From positions 1-64,000 of the forward strand of contig NZ_JARGDP010000002.1 of assembly GCF_029210395.1 (NCBI RefSeq): 64,000 bases of DNA. Direction: 5' to 3'. Positions 40,144 to 50,166 of the stretch are shown here, piece by piece (the first letter of the stretch is position 1; each line of letters begins with the position of its first letter). Both the position numbers and the translations under genes were made by a program. The notes under the pieces are model-generated. The model worked only from the letters and a program-made list of their open reading frames with translations, had not been told where the DNA came from and made no database searches. This DNA is from Petrocella sp. FN5. GTDB lineage: Bacteria > Bacillota > Clostridia > Lachnospirales > Vallitaleaceae.

Positions 40144-40362
40144 ATGTCGAAAAAAGACGTAATAGAAGTTGAAGGTAAGGTTAAAGAAAAATTGCCCAAT
40201 GCCATGTTTCAAGTTGAACTTGAAAATGGTCATGTTATTTTAGCCCATATATCCGGAAAACTCAGAATGCACTATATCAGAATTTTACCAGGTGACAAAG
40301 TAACCATAGAAATGTCACCCTATGATTTGACAAAAGGTAGAATAATCTGGCGAGACAAATAA
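40144..40362 (+). CDS. infA: Translation initiation factor IF-1
   Basis: A 72-residue OB-fold protein that binds the ribosomal A site. It has [20 protein letters not shown] and [25 protein letters not shown] is upstream. It sits directly before rpmJ in the normal order. Confidence 0.98.
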   Translation: MSKKDVIEVEGKVKEKLPNAMFQVELENGHVILAHISGKLRMHYIRILPGDKVTIEMSPYDLTKGRIIWRDK

Positions 40363-40410
40363 ATGAAAAGCCCTAGATTTCGATCATAGATCAAGGAAGG
40401 AGTACCAAAA

Positions 40411-40524
40411 ATGAAAGTAAGAGCTTCAGTTAAACCAATTTGTGAAAAATGTAAAGTTATCAAAAGAAACGGAAGAATCAGAGTAATCTGTGAGAATCCA
40501 AAGCATAAACAAAAACAAGGGTGA
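40411..40524 (+). CDS. rpmJ: Ribosomal protein bL36
   Basis: A 37-residue zinc-binding 50S protein, [20 protein letters not shown]. Cys11 and Cys14 with a later Cys and His are the zinc ligands. GGAAGGAG lies upstream of the ATG. The gene is easily missed because of its size. Confidence 0.97.
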   Translation: MKVRASVKPICEKCKVIKRNGRIRVICENPKHKQKQG

Positions 40525-40553
40525 TATACGCCTTTGAAGTTGTAGATATTTAC

Positions 40554-40581
40554 TTGACCTCATTAAGAAGCATTTTATAGT
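40554..40581 (+). promoter_or_regulatory. Alpha-operon (rpsM-rpsK-rpsD-rpoA) promoter
   Basis: TTGACC (40554-40559), 16 nt, TATAGT (40576-40581). Confidence 0.65.
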
Positions 40582-40589
40582 GGGTAAAA

Positions 40590-40930
40590 GTGGTATATAG
40601 TAAGGACTACAAATTTAGACTTGTACTATTGGTCAGAATGTTATATAATATCTAATTGTGATGTTTATACAGACTAATGAACAAAACCACCAGGACATGT
40701 TGTGTAAACAATTGAACCTTGTTCCTTAATCAGGGTGAAATTGGATGAAGCGAAGGTACTAGGTGGCTAGTCTAATGAGATGATAATATGATTCAGTACT
40801 TTATAGAATGAGAGTTGCATTGAATAAAGAATTGAATGGTATTGAGACCAATGGCATACAAGGGGAGGCAATATTTGCTGACCGAATCTTGTTGCCGACC
40901 TATCAAATTTAATGGAGGTGTACAGAAAAC
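40590..40930 (+). promoter_or_regulatory. Long alpha-operon leader
   Basis: About 340 nt with no gene between the promoter and rpsM. Local complementarity is present, for example ACCACCAGG (near 40686) with a later CTAGGTGGCT (near 40770), enclosing about 75 nt. Ribosomal protein S4 controls homologous operons in other bacteria through a leader structure. An equivalent here is inferred, and I could not match a named leader family. Confidence 0.4.
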
Positions 40931-41299
40931 ATGGCTCGTATTGCTGGTGTTGACTTACCTAGAGAAAAACGTGTAGAAGTTGGTTTGACGTATATTTATG
41001 GAATTGGAAGACCAACGGCTGAAAAAATCGTAAAAGAAGCAGGAATTAGTGTTGATACAAGAGTAAGAGATTTAACGGATGCTGAAGTCAGTAGTCTACG
41101 TGAGATTATTGAGAAAACAGCACAAGTTGAAGGTGATCTTAGAAGAGAAATCGCTCTTAATATTAAGAGACTAATGGAAATTGGATGTTATCGTGGTATT
41201 CGTCATAGAAGAGGTCTTCCTGTAAGAGGACAAAAAACTAAAACGAATGCAAGAACCAGAAAAGGTCCACGTAGAACAGTAGCTAACAAGAAAAAATAG
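40931..41299 (+). CDS. rpsM: Ribosomal protein uS13
   Basis: A 122-residue 30S head protein contacting L5 and P-site tRNA. It has [40 protein letters not shown] and a basic tail. TGGAGG is upstream of the ATG. Confidence 0.98.
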   Translation: MARIAGVDLPREKRVEVGLTYIYGIGRPTAEKIVKEAGISVDTRVRDLTDAEVSSLREIIEKTAQVEGDLRREIALNIKRLMEIGCYRGIRHRRGLPVRGQKTKTNARTRKGPRRTVANKKK

Positions 41300-41317
41300 T
41301 TGTAAGGAGGCTTAGTA

Positions 41318-41710
41318 ATGGCAAAAGTAGTCAAAAGAACGGCTAAAAAGCGTGTTAAAAAACATGTTGATCGTGGACAAGCACATATTCAATCTACGTT
41401 TAACAATACAATAGTAACCTTGACAGATGCACAAGGTAATACATTATCATGGGCAAGTGCCGGCGGTTTAGGTTTTAGAGGCTCAAGAAAAAATACACCT
41501 TATGCAGCTCAAATGGCAGCAGAAACAGCAGCCAAAGCAGCTATGGTTCACGGTCTTAAGACGGTCGAAGTCATGGTTAAAGGACCTGGATCAGGTAGAG
41601 AAGCAGCTATTAGAGCACTTCAAGCAGCGGGTCTTGATGTAACTAGTATTAAGGATGTGACGCCAGTTCCTCATAATGGATGTCGTCCACCAAAACGTAG
41701 AAGAGTTTAA
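41318..41710 (+). CDS. rpsK: Ribosomal protein uS11
   Basis: A 130-residue 30S platform protein. It has [40 protein letters not shown] and the terminal [22 protein letters not shown] precedes it. Confidence 0.98.
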   Translation: MAKVVKRTAKKRVKKHVDRGQAHIQSTFNNTIVTLTDAQGNTLSWASAGGLGFRGSRKNTPYAAQMAAETAAKAAMVHGLKTVEVMVKGPGSGREAAIRALQAAGLDVTSIKDVTPVPHNGCRPPKRRRV

Positions 41711-41725
41711 TGGAGGTGTCAATAG

Positions 41726-42352
41726 ATGGCTAGATATACAGGTGCTGTTTGTAGACTTTGCCGTAGAGAAGGCGATAAGCTTTTCCTAAAAGGCGAGAGA
41801 TGTTATACAGCAAAATGTGCAATGGAACGTAGACCATACGCACCGGGACAGCATGGAAACAGAAGAGCGAAAGTCTCTGAATACGGTCTACAATTACGTA
41901 CAAAGCAAAAAGCAAAAAGAATATATGGTGTTTTAGAAACACAATTTAGAAACTACTATGAAACGGCTGCACATCAAAAAGGCATCACAGGTGAAAACCT
42001 ATTGGTACTTCTTGAAATGCGCCTTGATAATGTAGTTTATAGAGCAGGTCTTGGACGTTCAAGAACTGAGGCGAGACAAGTTGTTCGTCATAATCATATC
42101 CTTGTTAATGGTAAAAAAGTGAATATCCCTTCTTATCAAGTAAAAATTGGTGATGTAATTACGGTTAGAGAAAAATCACAAACAATTCAAGGTATGAAGA
42201 ATATTATCGAAACTACAGCATCAAGATCCGTTACAGAATGGTTAGATGCAGATCTTGAAAACTTTACTGTTAAAGTACTAGCTAAACCGGAAAGAGATCA
42301 AATCTTGATCCCAGTAGAAGAAACTCTTATTGTCGAGTTATATTCTAAATAA
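41726..42352 (+). CDS. rpsD: Ribosomal protein uS4
   Basis: A 208-residue 30S assembly protein and, in other bacteria, an operon repressor. The N-terminus carries cysteines ([18 protein letters not shown]) in a zinc-binding arrangement found in many S4 proteins. The S4 domain has [25 protein letters not shown] is upstream. Confidence 0.98.
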   Translation: MARYTGAVCRLCRREGDKLFLKGERCYTAKCAMERRPYAPGQHGNRRAKVSEYGLQLRTKQKAKRIYGVLETQFRNYYETAAHQKGITGENLLVLLEMRLDNVVYRAGLGRSRTEARQVVRHNHILVNGKKVNIPSYQVKIGDVITVREKSQTIQGMKNIIETTASRSVTEWLDADLENFTVKVLAKPERDQILIPVEETLIVELYSK

Positions 42353-42444
42353 TGGTTTCTATCTGTATAAACCTTGGTTTATACAGATTATATGCTTAAT
42401 GAATACAAGTAAAGTAACCAATTAAAGTTAGGAGGGTCTTGTTA

Positions 42445-43404
42445 GTGTTTGATTTCGAGAAACCAAGAATTGACATTTTATCAATTTCAGAAGACAACAA
42501 ACATGGTTCGTTTGTTATTGAACCTCTTGAAAGAGGTTATGGTACGACTTTAGGGAATTCTCTAAGAAGAATCATGCTATCATCTTTACCGGGTGCTTCT
42601 GTAAGCAGTATTAAAATCGAAGGCGTGCTTCATGAATTTAGTACGATTCCTGGCGTCAAAGAGGATGTTACAGAAATTATTCTTAACATCAAAAGGTTAG
42701 CAATTCGTAATAACAGTGATAGTTCAGAGCCAAAAGTAGCGTACATAGAATTTGAAGGTGAAGGTGTCGTTACTGGTGCTGATATTCAAGCAGATCCTGA
42801 CATAGAAATTGCAAATCCAGATCTACCAATAGCAACTCTTAGTGGTGGATCAGACAGCAAACTTTTTATTGAGCTCACAATCAATAAAGGTCGAGGCTAT
42901 GTTACAGCTGACAAGAATAAATCTGACGATCAACCGATCGGTGTAATTCCAATTGATGCCATCTACACCCCTGTAGAACGTGTTAATATTAAGGTGGAAA
43001 ATACCCGTGTCGGGAATGTAACAGATTATGATAAATTAACATTAGAAGTATTCACCGATGGCACCTTGTCACCAGATGAAGCAGTTAGTCTAGCGGCCAA
43101 AGTACTCAGTGAACACTTAAGCTTATTCATAGATTTATCAGAAAACGCGAGAAATGCTGAAGTTATGGTGGAAAAAGAAGACGATGAAAAAGAAAAAGTG
43201 CTTGAAATGAGCATTGATGAGCTAGAGTTGTCTGTACGATCCTATAACTGTTTAAAAAGAGCCGGGATTAATACTGTTGAAGAATTAACCAACAGAACCC
43301 CTGATGATATGATGAAAGTTAGAAATTTAGGACGCAAATCATTAGAAGAAGTACTTGCTAAGCTTCAAGAATTAGGTTTACAACTTAGACCTGGTGACGA
43401 ATAG
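42445..43404 (+). CDS. rpoA: RNA polymerase subunit alpha
   Basis: The 319-residue product has the N-terminal dimerisation domain ([20 protein letters not shown]) and a linker. The C-terminal DNA- and activator-binding domain contains [20 protein letters not shown] and [23 protein letters not shown] 42445 is preferred to TTG 42439 because GGAGGG lies 8 nt before it. Confidence 0.98.
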   Translation: MFDFEKPRIDILSISEDNKHGSFVIEPLERGYGTTLGNSLRRIMLSSLPGASVSSIKIEGVLHEFSTIPGVKEDVTEIILNIKRLAIRNNSDSSEPKVAYIEFEGEGVVTGADIQADPDIEIANPDLPIATLSGGSDSKLFIELTINKGRGYVTADKNKSDDQPIGVIPIDAIYTPVERVNIKVENTRVGNVTDYDKLTLEVFTDGTLSPDEAVSLAAKVLSEHLSLFIDLSENARNAEVMVEKEDDEKEKVLEMSIDELELSVRSYNCLKRAGINTVEELTNRTPDDMMKVRNLGRKSLEEVLAKLQELGLQLRPGDE

Positions 43405-43450
43405 GCAATCTTCTTAAAATACACATTATCTGGAAAAGGAGGCTGTATCC

Positions 43451-43987
43451 ATGCCTGGTTATAGAAAACTTGGGAGAGTATCATCCCAAAGAAAAGCATT
43501 ACTAAGAAACCAAGTAACGAACCTTTTGTATCATGGTAAAATCAAAACCACTGATCCAAAAGCCAAAGAAGTTCGTAAGATTGCTGAGAAGTTGATTGCA
43601 ATGGCAGTAAGAGAAAAAGACAATTATACTGAAGTAACGGTTACTCAAAAAGTGCCTAAAAAAACTGCTGATGGTAAAAGAGTCAAAGAGGTCGTTGATG
43701 GCAAGAAAGTAACACAATTTGAAGAAATTCAGAAGGTCATCAGAAAAGACAGTGCAACAAAGCTCCATGCAAGAAGAGAGATATTGAAAGTATTATACCC
43801 TGTAACAGAAGTGCCAAAAGAGGCAGCTGGTAAAAAGGCAAATACTAAAAAAGTAGACCTTGCAGAAGTTTTATTTAACGAGATAGCACCCAAATATTCA
43901 GATCGAAATGGTGGTTACACAAGAATCATTAAAATCGGTCCACGTAAAGGTGACGCTGCAGAAGAAGTAATTCTTGAATTAGTATAA
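43451..43987 (+). CDS. rplQ: Ribosomal protein bL17 with internal insertion
   Basis: A 50S protein at the tunnel exit. The core is recognisable at both ends ([20 protein letters not shown] and [20 protein letters not shown]). The 178-residue length exceeds the usual 113-130. The excess is a Lys-rich central segment, about residues 70-130 ([17 protein letters not shown] and after). Such insertions occur in some Clostridia. AAAGGAGG is upstream and a terminator follows. Confidence 0.96.
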   Translation: MPGYRKLGRVSSQRKALLRNQVTNLLYHGKIKTTDPKAKEVRKIAEKLIAMAVREKDNYTEVTVTQKVPKKTADGKRVKEVVDGKKVTQFEEIQKVIRKDSATKLHARREILKVLYPVTEVPKEAAGKKANTKKVDLAEVLFNEIAPKYSDRNGGYTRIIKIGPRKGDAAEEVILELV

Positions 43988-43993
43988 TAAACA

Positions 43994-44026
43994 GGGGTTA
44001 AGTGCGCTGCACTTAGCCCCCTTTTT
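43994..44026 (+). terminator. Intrinsic terminator after rplQ
   Basis: A 12-bp stem, 43994-44005 with 44009-44020, GCT loop, followed by CTTTTT. Confidence 0.93.
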
Positions 44027-44053
44027 GTACTTCTCTAGGAAAGACAATGCTAT

Positions 44054-44168
44054 GTTAATGCGTTGAAGCATCGCATTAACTATCAAGGACCTTTCCTTTC
44101 GAACCGTTCAGAAATATGAGCAGAGCTCATAACGAAGCGAAGCATCTTTTCTTGATTAGAAAAGATGC
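44054..44168 (+). repeat. Intergenic repeat R1, copy a
   Basis: The 44-nt core at 44083-44126 (TCAAGGACCTTTCC ... CAGAGC) matches 55695-55738 at 43 of 44 positions. It is preceded by a 9-bp hairpin (44054-44062 with 44072-44080) and followed by a perfect 10-bp hairpin (44142-44151 with 44159-44168). There is no open reading frame. It lies between the rplQ terminator and ecfA1. The family is not recognised. Confidence 0.8.
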
Positions 44169-44258
44169 ATAAACACAGTCAGTAGTAATAGTTGAGAATC
44201 TAATACCTTGGGTTCTGACCTATTCTAAAGACAAAGAGAGAATAGGAGTGACATTAAT

Positions 44259-45113
44259 ATGGTAAAAGCGAATAATTTGATATTTGAATATGTTGCTCAT
44301 AATGATCGAGGTGAAGTGGAAGGTGTTCACAGAGCCATCGATGATGTCTCCTTTGATGTAAAAAAAGGAGACTTTATTGCTATCTTGGGTCACAATGGAT
44401 CAGGAAAATCTACGTTGGCAAAACACTTGAATGCACTCTTAAAACCAAAATCGGGATCATTGCTTATTAAAAACATGGACACTAAAGATGAGCATCATGT
44501 ATGGGATATACGACAATCTGCTGGTATGGTGTTTCAAAATCCGGACAATCAGATTATAGCGACAATTGTTGAAGAAGACGTTGCCTTCGGTCCGGAAAAT
44601 ATCGGAATAGAAGCAGAAGAAATCAGAAGAAGGGTGGATATGGCCCTAGAAGTTGTCGAGATGACAGACTATGCAGGACACTCACCAAATAAATTATCAG
44701 GCGGTCAAAAACAACGTATTGCAATTGCCGGTGTACTGGCCATGAAGCCGGATTGTATTATTCTAGATGAACCCACAGCGATGTTGGATCCATCAGGGCG
44801 AGAAGAAGTCTTAAAAACCGTACAAAAGTTAAATAAAGAAGACAAAATAACAATTATACTGATTACCCATTTTATGGAGGAAGCTGTTATGGCAGATCAT
44901 GTTTATGTTATGGCGGAAGGTAAGATTGCTTTAGATGGTATTCCTCGAGATGTTTTTACAAAAGTAGAGACCATGAAAGACTTGAAATTAAATGTGCCTG
45001 AAGTAACAGAACTTGCCTATGAACTGAAACAAGCAGGTATCCATATTCCGACGGATTTATTAACGATAGATGAAATGGTGGAAAGCATATGTCAATTACA
45101 ATTGAAAACTTAA
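44259..45113 (+). CDS. ecfA1: ECF transporter ATPase subunit EcfA1
   Basis: One of two ATPases of the energy-coupling factor module that powers vitamin and metal uptake with various S-components. The 284-residue product has Walker [10 protein letters not shown] (44-52), Q-loop FQNPDNQI, signature [13 protein letters not shown] and Walker [13 protein letters not shown]. The gene overlaps ecfA2 by 25 nt. No S-component is encoded beside it, so this is the shared (group II) type. Confidence 0.95.
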   Translation: MVKANNLIFEYVAHNDRGEVEGVHRAIDDVSFDVKKGDFIAILGHNGSGKSTLAKHLNALLKPKSGSLLIKNMDTKDEHHVWDIRQSAGMVFQNPDNQIIATIVEEDVAFGPENIGIEAEEIRRRVDMALEVVEMTDYAGHSPNKLSGGQKQRIAIAGVLAMKPDCIILDEPTAMLDPSGREEVLKTVQKLNKEDKITIILITHFMEEAVMADHVYVMAEGKIALDGIPRDVFTKVETMKDLKLNVPEVTELAYELKQAGIHIPTDLLTIDEMVESICQLQLKT

Positions 45114-45946
45114 ATTACACTTATGGCGCCGACACAGCATTTAAAATGCAAGCTTTAAAACAAATCAACTTAAGAATTAGTCCTGGTGAGTTCGTGGGAT
45201 TGATTGGTCACACGGGATCCGGTAAGTCCACACTTATACAACAAATCAACGGCATATTGAAACCGGATTCTGGAAAAGTGAAAATAGGCGACATATCTAT
45301 TTTTGAAAAAGGTGTGGATTTAAGGAGCATAAGGCAAAAGGTAGGTTTGGTGTTTCAATACCCGGAGCATCAGCTTTTTGAAATGACGGTTTTTAAAGAC
45401 GTGGCATTTGGCCCAACCAATATGAAGCTTGGGGAAGATGATATTAATGAAAGGGTTAAGCATGCTTTGAGTATCGTTGGTATTGATGAATCCCTATATG
45501 AATCGTCACCCTTTGACCTTTCAGGTGGACAAAAACGGCGTGTAGCCATAGCAGGTGTTCTAGCCATGATGCCCGAAATACTTATTCTAGATGAGCCGAC
45601 AGCAGGACTTGACCCTCAGGGTCGTTATGAGATATTAAATGAGATTCAGAACTTACACAAAAGCCTGGGTATTACGGTTATTTTGGTTTCTCATAGTATG
45701 GAAGACATAGCTCGTTATGTTAACCGAGTCGTTGTTATGGATAAAGGTGAAATCAAGATGGATGGTCTTGTTAAGGACGTTTTTAAAGAAACAGAGGCCC
45801 TTGAAGCTATGGGCCTTGCTGTACCCCAAATCAGCTATCTTATTCAAGCATTAAACAAACATGGTTTTAATCTATCTGAGGATATTGTAACACTTGAAGA
45901 AGCCAAGAAAGCACTGATTACCTTACTTAAAACAGATTCTGAATAA
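45089..45946 (+). CDS. ecfA2: ECF transporter ATPase subunit EcfA2
   Basis: The second ATPase of the module, 285 residues. It has Walker [11 protein letters not shown]-loop [10 protein letters not shown], signature [13 protein letters not shown] and Walker [13 protein letters not shown]. Its start lies inside the end of ecfA1. It is followed by ecfT after 13 nt, so all three subunits should be made together. Confidence 0.95.
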   Translation: MSITIENLNYTYGADTAFKMQALKQINLRISPGEFVGLIGHTGSGKSTLIQQINGILKPDSGKVKIGDISIFEKGVDLRSIRQKVGLVFQYPEHQLFEMTVFKDVAFGPTNMKLGEDDINERVKHALSIVGIDESLYESSPFDLSGGQKRRVAIAGVLAMMPEILILDEPTAGLDPQGRYEILNEIQNLHKSLGITVILVSHSMEDIARYVNRVVVMDKGEIKMDGLVKDVFKETEALEAMGLAVPQISYLIQALNKHGFNLSEDIVTLEEAKKALITLLKTDSE

Positions 45947-45959
45947 AGAGGAAAACAAT

Positions 45960-46763
45960 ATGATTAGGGATATAACCATCGGACAATTTTATCCGGCTAG
46001 GTCAAGGATTCACGAGTTGGACCCACGTACAAAAATCAATGGTACATTCTTTTTTATACTATCATTGTTTATAAATCAGTCTTTCATGACTTATGGTATA
46101 GCCTTTTTAGCACTTTGTGCGGTTATCATGGCAACGACCATACCGGTTCGCTTTATGTTAAAAGGTTTAAAATCCATTTTTATCATTATAATGCTTACCA
46201 TTGTGCTGAATCTTTTTTTGACACCAGGCACAACAATTCTATTAACACTTGGTCGTTTTACAATCACCTTAGAAGGTTTGCAAACAGCTTTCTATATGGG
46301 TACAAGGCTCATTATGCTGATTATAGGTTCTTCGGTTTTAACACTGACCACTTCACCTATAACCTTAACGGACGGCATAGAGGCACTCTTAAAACCCTTA
46401 GAGCGCATCAAGGTACCCGCTCACGAGATTGCTATGATGATGACGATTGCTCTGCGCTTTATTCCAATTTTATTAGAGGAAACAGATAAAATCATGAAAG
46501 CACAGCTTGCGCGAGGTGCAGATTTTGAATCAGGTGGATTGATAAAAAAAGCAAGAAGTATGGTTCCTTTGTTGGTTCCTCTATTTATATCTTCATTTAG
46601 AAGAGCAGATGATCTTGCACTCGCTATGGAGGCTAGATGTTATAGAGGTGGCGAAGGCCGAACCCGTTTAAAACAACTCAGATATAAAAAAATTGATTTT
46701 TGGGCATACACTATCTTGATGCTTTATCTAATCGTTTTCATTGTCATGAGAGTGTTAGCATAA
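45960..46763 (+). CDS. ecfT: ECF transporter transmembrane subunit EcfT
   Basis: The 267-residue membrane scaffold that couples EcfA1A2 to S-components. It has several hydrophobic helices. Two Ala-Arg coupling motifs, ARGADFESGG and EARCYRGGEGRTR, lie in the long cytoplasmic helices that contact the ATPases. AGAGGAAAAC lies upstream of the ATG. truA follows after 15 nt. Confidence 0.95.
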   Translation: MIRDITIGQFYPARSRIHELDPRTKINGTFFFILSLFINQSFMTYGIAFLALCAVIMATTIPVRFMLKGLKSIFIIIMLTIVLNLFLTPGTTILLTLGRFTITLEGLQTAFYMGTRLIMLIIGSSVLTLTTSPITLTDGIEALLKPLERIKVPAHEIAMMMTIALRFIPILLEETDKIMKAQLARGADFESGGLIKKARSMVPLLVPLFISSFRRADDLALAMEARCYRGGEGRTRLKQLRYKKIDFWAYTILMLYLIVFIVMRVLA

Positions 46764-46778
46764 AAAAGGAGCACCAAT

Positions 46779-47525
46779 ATGTATTATTACAAATTAACAG
46801 TAGCTTATGACGGTACGAATTACTGTGGGTGGCAAGTACAAAAAAACAATGTAACTGTACAAGGTGTTATGATGAAGGCGGCCAAATCGCTGTTTGGTGA
46901 AGACGTCACCTTAACAGGGGCCAGTAGGACGGACTCAGGTGTTCATGCTAATGGACAAGTGGTTCTCATGGCAAGCAAGAAAGCGATGGAGACTTACAAA
47001 ATACCTCTAGCATTGAACATGCATATGCCAAGAGATATTGTTGTTACCAGTGCAGAAGTAGTTGATGCAACCTTTCATCCTAGATATGTGCCCCATCAAA
47101 AAACATACGTGTACCATGTGTATAACGGCCCTCACCACTTACCAAGAGATCAACGTTACAGCATGCACTATAGATATCATTTAAAGCTTGAGCCGATGCT
47201 GGAAGCGGCTAAGTATTTCATCGGTACCCATGATTTCGAAAGTTATAGTTCTATTAAGAAAAGTGTCGATCAGACGACTAGAACAATATATGATTTGAAA
47301 ATAACCCGGGAGGGTTTGATGTATCGTTTCGAAATAAAAGGCAACGGATTTTTGTACAATATGGTAAGAATTATGGTGGGGACATTGCTTGAAGTTGGTA
47401 ATGGCAGGAGAAAACCGGATTCCATAAGAGAAGGCTTGGAAAAGAAGTCGAGAAAAGCAGCAGGGAAAACTGCACCGGCAAAAGGACTAACACTGGAATG
47501 TATAGATTACTCACAAGGAGATTAG
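46779..47525 (+). CDS. truA: tRNA pseudouridine(38-40) synthase TruA
   Basis: It isomerises uridines 38-40 in the anticodon arm. The 248-residue product contains the catalytic Asp motif GASRTDSGVHANGQV and the conserved GNGFLYNMVRIMVGTLLEVG near the C-terminus. AAAGGAG precedes the ATG. The ecfT-truA-rplM-rpsI order is typical of Bacillota, except for the membrane-protein gene inserted next. Confidence 0.96.
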   Translation: MYYYKLTVAYDGTNYCGWQVQKNNVTVQGVMMKAAKSLFGEDVTLTGASRTDSGVHANGQVVLMASKKAMETYKIPLALNMHMPRDIVVTSAEVVDATFHPRYVPHQKTYVYHVYNGPHHLPRDQRYSMHYRYHLKLEPMLEAAKYFIGTHDFESYSSIKKSVDQTTRTIYDLKITREGLMYRFEIKGNGFLYNMVRIMVGTLLEVGNGRRKPDSIREGLEKKSRKAAGKTAPAKGLTLECIDYSQGD

Positions 47526-47526
47526 G

Positions 47527-48654
47527 ATGATGAAAAAGAATATACTGCGTATTGGCATCATGTTTTTTCTGATACTATTTATAACAGGGTGTGAAAAAAG
47601 AGCAAATACATCTGAAGAACAAGATGTTTTTATAGGAAAAATACTCACGATTACTAAAGATGAGATTAATGTCATCGAAACATCAGGAGGTGGCTACGAA
47701 CAAAGAATACAAGAAGCAGAGGTCGAATTGCTAGATGGTCCATATGAAGGTGAGGTCATCACCGTCATTAATTCAATGGATCAGATGTATGCTTATGATT
47801 TGGAGTTGTTTGAAGGCTCAGAGATTTATACCTTTGTTGAATACGATGAAGACGGTAATATATTAGAAGGGTTTGTTTATAGCTATAGAAGAGACAAATA
47901 TATTTATATACTGGTAGCTATATTTCTTGTTCTTATGGTCGCCGTTGGAGGCTATCAAGGTCTTAGAACACTTTTAACCCTTGGTTTGACCCTTACAGGT
48001 ATTTATTATATGCTGATTGGGATTGCAGCTGGGGGTAATGCTATACTACTATCTGTGGTAATCTGTGCACTCATTGCTGTTGTAACCATGTTTTTAGTTA
48101 CTGGATTTAATAGAAAATCAATTTCTGCCATTATCGGGACCATTGGAGGCGTATTGGTATCCGGTACGATCGCAATGATAGTTAGCGACTATGCGGTACT
48201 TACAGGTCTAGGAACAACAGAAGCACAAATGTTGGTTTATACTCAAAGCGACGTTAATTTAAACTTTACGAGTATTTTATTTGCCAGTATATTACTCGGA
48301 ACACTGGGTGCGGTCATGGACGTATGTATGTCCATCGCTTCTGCCATAAATGAAATAACAGAAGCCAATCCTTTTATGAGTACAAAAGATCTTTTCAAAT
48401 CAGGTATGAATATTGGTAGAGATGTTATGGGTACAATGGCAAACACACTTATACTAGCTTATGCCGGTCCATCTATCTTCTTGATTCTTCTTTTTTTCAT
48501 GAACAACATCCCATATTTTGATATTATCAATATGGATGAAATTGCAACGGAAATTGTAAGAGCCTTATCCGGTACCATTGGGCTTGTTTTAAGTATTCCT
48601 TTAACCGCGTATGTAGCAGCTATTTTGGAAAAGAAAAACGAAAGTAATTATTAG
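47527..48654 (+). CDS. YibE/F family membrane protein
   Basis: A 375-residue product. It starts with a hydrophobic signal ending in a lipobox-like FITGC (Cys about 22). An extracytoplasmic domain of about 100 residues follows (AEVELLDGPYEGEVITV), then six or seven membrane helices from about residue 130 (GGYQGLRTLLTLGLTLTGIY, LGTLGAVMDVCMSIASAINE). This matches the YibE/F-like family, whose function is not established. It begins 1 nt after truA with GGAG upstream. The next gene has its own promoter. Confidence 0.85.
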   Translation: MMKKNILRIGIMFFLILFITGCEKRANTSEEQDVFIGKILTITKDEINVIETSGGGYEQRIQEAEVELLDGPYEGEVITVINSMDQMYAYDLELFEGSEIYTFVEYDEDGNILEGFVYSYRRDKYIYILVAIFLVLMVAVGGYQGLRTLLTLGLTLTGIYYMLIGIAAGGNAILLSVVICALIAVVTMFLVTGFNRKSISAIIGTIGGVLVSGTIAMIVSDYAVLTGLGTTEAQMLVYTQSDVNLNFTSILFASILLGTLGAVMDVCMSIASAINEITEANPFMSTKDLFKSGMNIGRDVMGTMANTLILAYAGPSIFLILLFFMNNIPYFDIINMDEIATEIVRALSGTIGLVLSIPLTAYVAAILEKKNESNY

Positions 48655-48666
48655 TACGTATTTCAC

Positions 48667-48695
48667 TTGACACACCAGGGTGAATGTACTATAAT
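48667..48695 (+). promoter_or_regulatory. rplM-rpsI promoter
   Basis: TTGACA (48667-48672), 17 nt, TATAAT (48690-48695), a consensus vegetative promoter. The 90-nt leader that follows occupies the place of the known L13 leader and may be one. Confidence 0.9.
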
Positions 48696-48785
48696 GTTGT
48701 AGCGTGAGTTTGTATTATAAACCCCTTAGCCCCGGGTTTTGACCTACAAAAAACGAAACTAAGAATTCAATAGGAGGTAGAACCC

Positions 48786-49220
48786 ATGAACACATTCATG
48801 CCAAACGATCAAACAGTTGATAGAAAATGGTATGTTGTTGATGCGACAGGACTGACACTCGGACGTCTTGCATCTGAAGTTGCTAAAGTACTTAGCGGCA
48901 AAACAAAGCCGATTTACACACCACATGTAGATACGGGTGACCATGTAATCATAATAAATTGCGAAAAAGTAGTATTGACAGGTAAAAAACTTGACCAAAA
49001 ATTATACAGAACATATAGTGGATACATTGGTGGTCTTAAGGAAACCAAGTACAGAGATATGATGAAGAATAAGCCTGAACTTGTAATGACGCATGCTGTA
49101 AAGGGTATGTTGCCAAAAAACAAGATTGGTACGGCTATGCTTACCAAATTGCGTGTCTATAGAGGCGCTGAACATAACCACGAAGCTCAAAAACCAGAAG
49201 TATTAGAATTTAAATTCTAA
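48786..49220 (+). CDS. rplM: Ribosomal protein uL13
   Basis: A 144-residue early-assembly 50S protein. It has [40 protein letters not shown] and [26 protein letters not shown] is upstream. rpsI follows after 23 nt. Confidence 0.98.
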   Translation: MNTFMPNDQTVDRKWYVVDATGLTLGRLASEVAKVLSGKTKPIYTPHVDTGDHVIIINCEKVVLTGKKLDQKLYRTYSGYIGGLKETKYRDMMKNKPELVMTHAVKGMLPKNKIGTAMLTKLRVYRGAEHNHEAQKPEVLEFKF

Positions 49221-49243
49221 TAGTCTCGAGAGGAGGAATAGAC

Positions 49244-49636
49244 GTGGCACAAGTAAAATATTACGGAACAGGTCGAAGAAAAAGCAGCGTTGCAAGAGTC
49301 TATCTTGTACCTGGAAATGGAAAAATTACAATTAATAAAAGAGATATAGATGATTACTTTGGTTATGAAACCTTAAAAGTAATTACAAAACAACCACTTG
49401 TATTAACAGAGACATTAAGTAAATTTGATGTAATCGTTAACGCACATGGTGGAGGATTCACAGGTCAAGCCGGTGCAATCAGACATGGTATCTCAAGAGC
49501 ATTGCTTGAAGCGGACATTGAGTACAGACCCGCACTCAAAAAAGCAGGATTCTTAACAAGAGACCCTCGTATGAAAGAGCGTAAAAAATACGGTCTTAAA
49601 GCAGCCAGAAGAGCACCTCAATTCTCAAAAAGATAA
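49244..49636 (+). CDS. rpsI: Ribosomal protein uS9
   Basis: A 130-residue 30S protein whose basic tail reaches P-site tRNA. It has [40 protein letters not shown] and the end [12 protein letters not shown]. It starts with GTG behind GAGGAGG. A terminator follows. Confidence 0.98.
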   Translation: MAQVKYYGTGRRKSSVARVYLVPGNGKITINKRDIDDYFGYETLKVITKQPLVLTETLSKFDVIVNAHGGGFTGQAGAIRHGISRALLEADIEYRPALKKAGFLTRDPRMKERKKYGLKAARRAPQFSKR

Positions 49637-49667
49637 GCAGTTACTTGCGAATCAGAACACATATCAG

Positions 49668-49699
49668 AGCCCCGGAATGCTTGCATTCAAGGGGCTTTT
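49668..49699 (+). terminator. Intrinsic terminator after rpsI
   Basis: AGCCCC / GGGGCT and GAATG / CATTC stems around a CTTG loop with a small internal loop, then TTTTG. Confidence 0.88.
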
Positions 49700-49751
49700 G
49701 TTATTACTATGGGAATTTTCATAATAGAGCATATGACATTGAACCATTGTC

Positions 49752-49876
49752 ATTTGCGTTAATGAAAAATTCCCTCCGTCAGAAACTTCCCTTTAGGAAG
49801 ACGAGGCGTTACCTCTTTTCTCGATTCATTAGAATGCAAGAAATGGCCGAGGCGTAACGAAGTGAAGTAGAGGCTT
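49752..49876 (+). repeat. Possible diverged relative of repeat R1
   Basis: Non-coding stretch sharing CATTTGCGT and CGT(T)CAGAAA with R1 copy b, and AACGAAG(C/T)GAAG with the sequence just after R1 copy a, in the same order. The similarity is patchy, so relatedness is tentative. The rest of 49700-49880 shows nothing else. Confidence 0.3.
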
Positions 49877-49880
49877 TTAT

Positions 49881-50094
49881 GGGGGTCCCATGAAAACCCT
49901 TACGCAATGTGTATGATTACGATCTCCGATTGGTGCATCCATGCACCAAAAGTCGACGGTCAGCATCCATGCTGACTTGCTCCACCATACACACTGCTCC
50001 AGGAACTTCATGGTCGGTACTTATAGTGGTGATGTTTAGTGGAGAACTGGGGGTCCTATGAAAATCCTTCCACAGTGTGTATGATTAAGCTGTA
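49881..50094 (+). repeat. Structured repeat R2, copy 1 (full unit plus 5' half unit)
   Basis: The unit begins GGGTCCCATGAAAACCC. It contains hairpins GGTGCAT-CC-ATGCACC (49932-49947) and GTCAGCAT-CC-ATGCTGAC (49959-49976). These lie between arms CAATGTGTATG (49905-49915) and CATACACACTG (49986-49996). A second copy of the first 45 nt begins at about 50051, a period of 168 nt. Its arm CAGTGTGTATG (50073-50083) complements 49986-49996 perfectly. Copy 2 lies at 51381-51590. Confidence 0.8.
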
Positions 50095-50166
50095 GATTTA
50101 TAATCCTATTCATATTATAATGTTTTATAGAAACGAAATAATTTGATTAAAGAAAAGAGGATAATT

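Noticed and set aside
49645-49857. 70-codon open frame after rpsI
   Set aside because: It spans the rpsI terminator and repeat-like sequence, lacks a ribosome binding site and has no recognisable composition.
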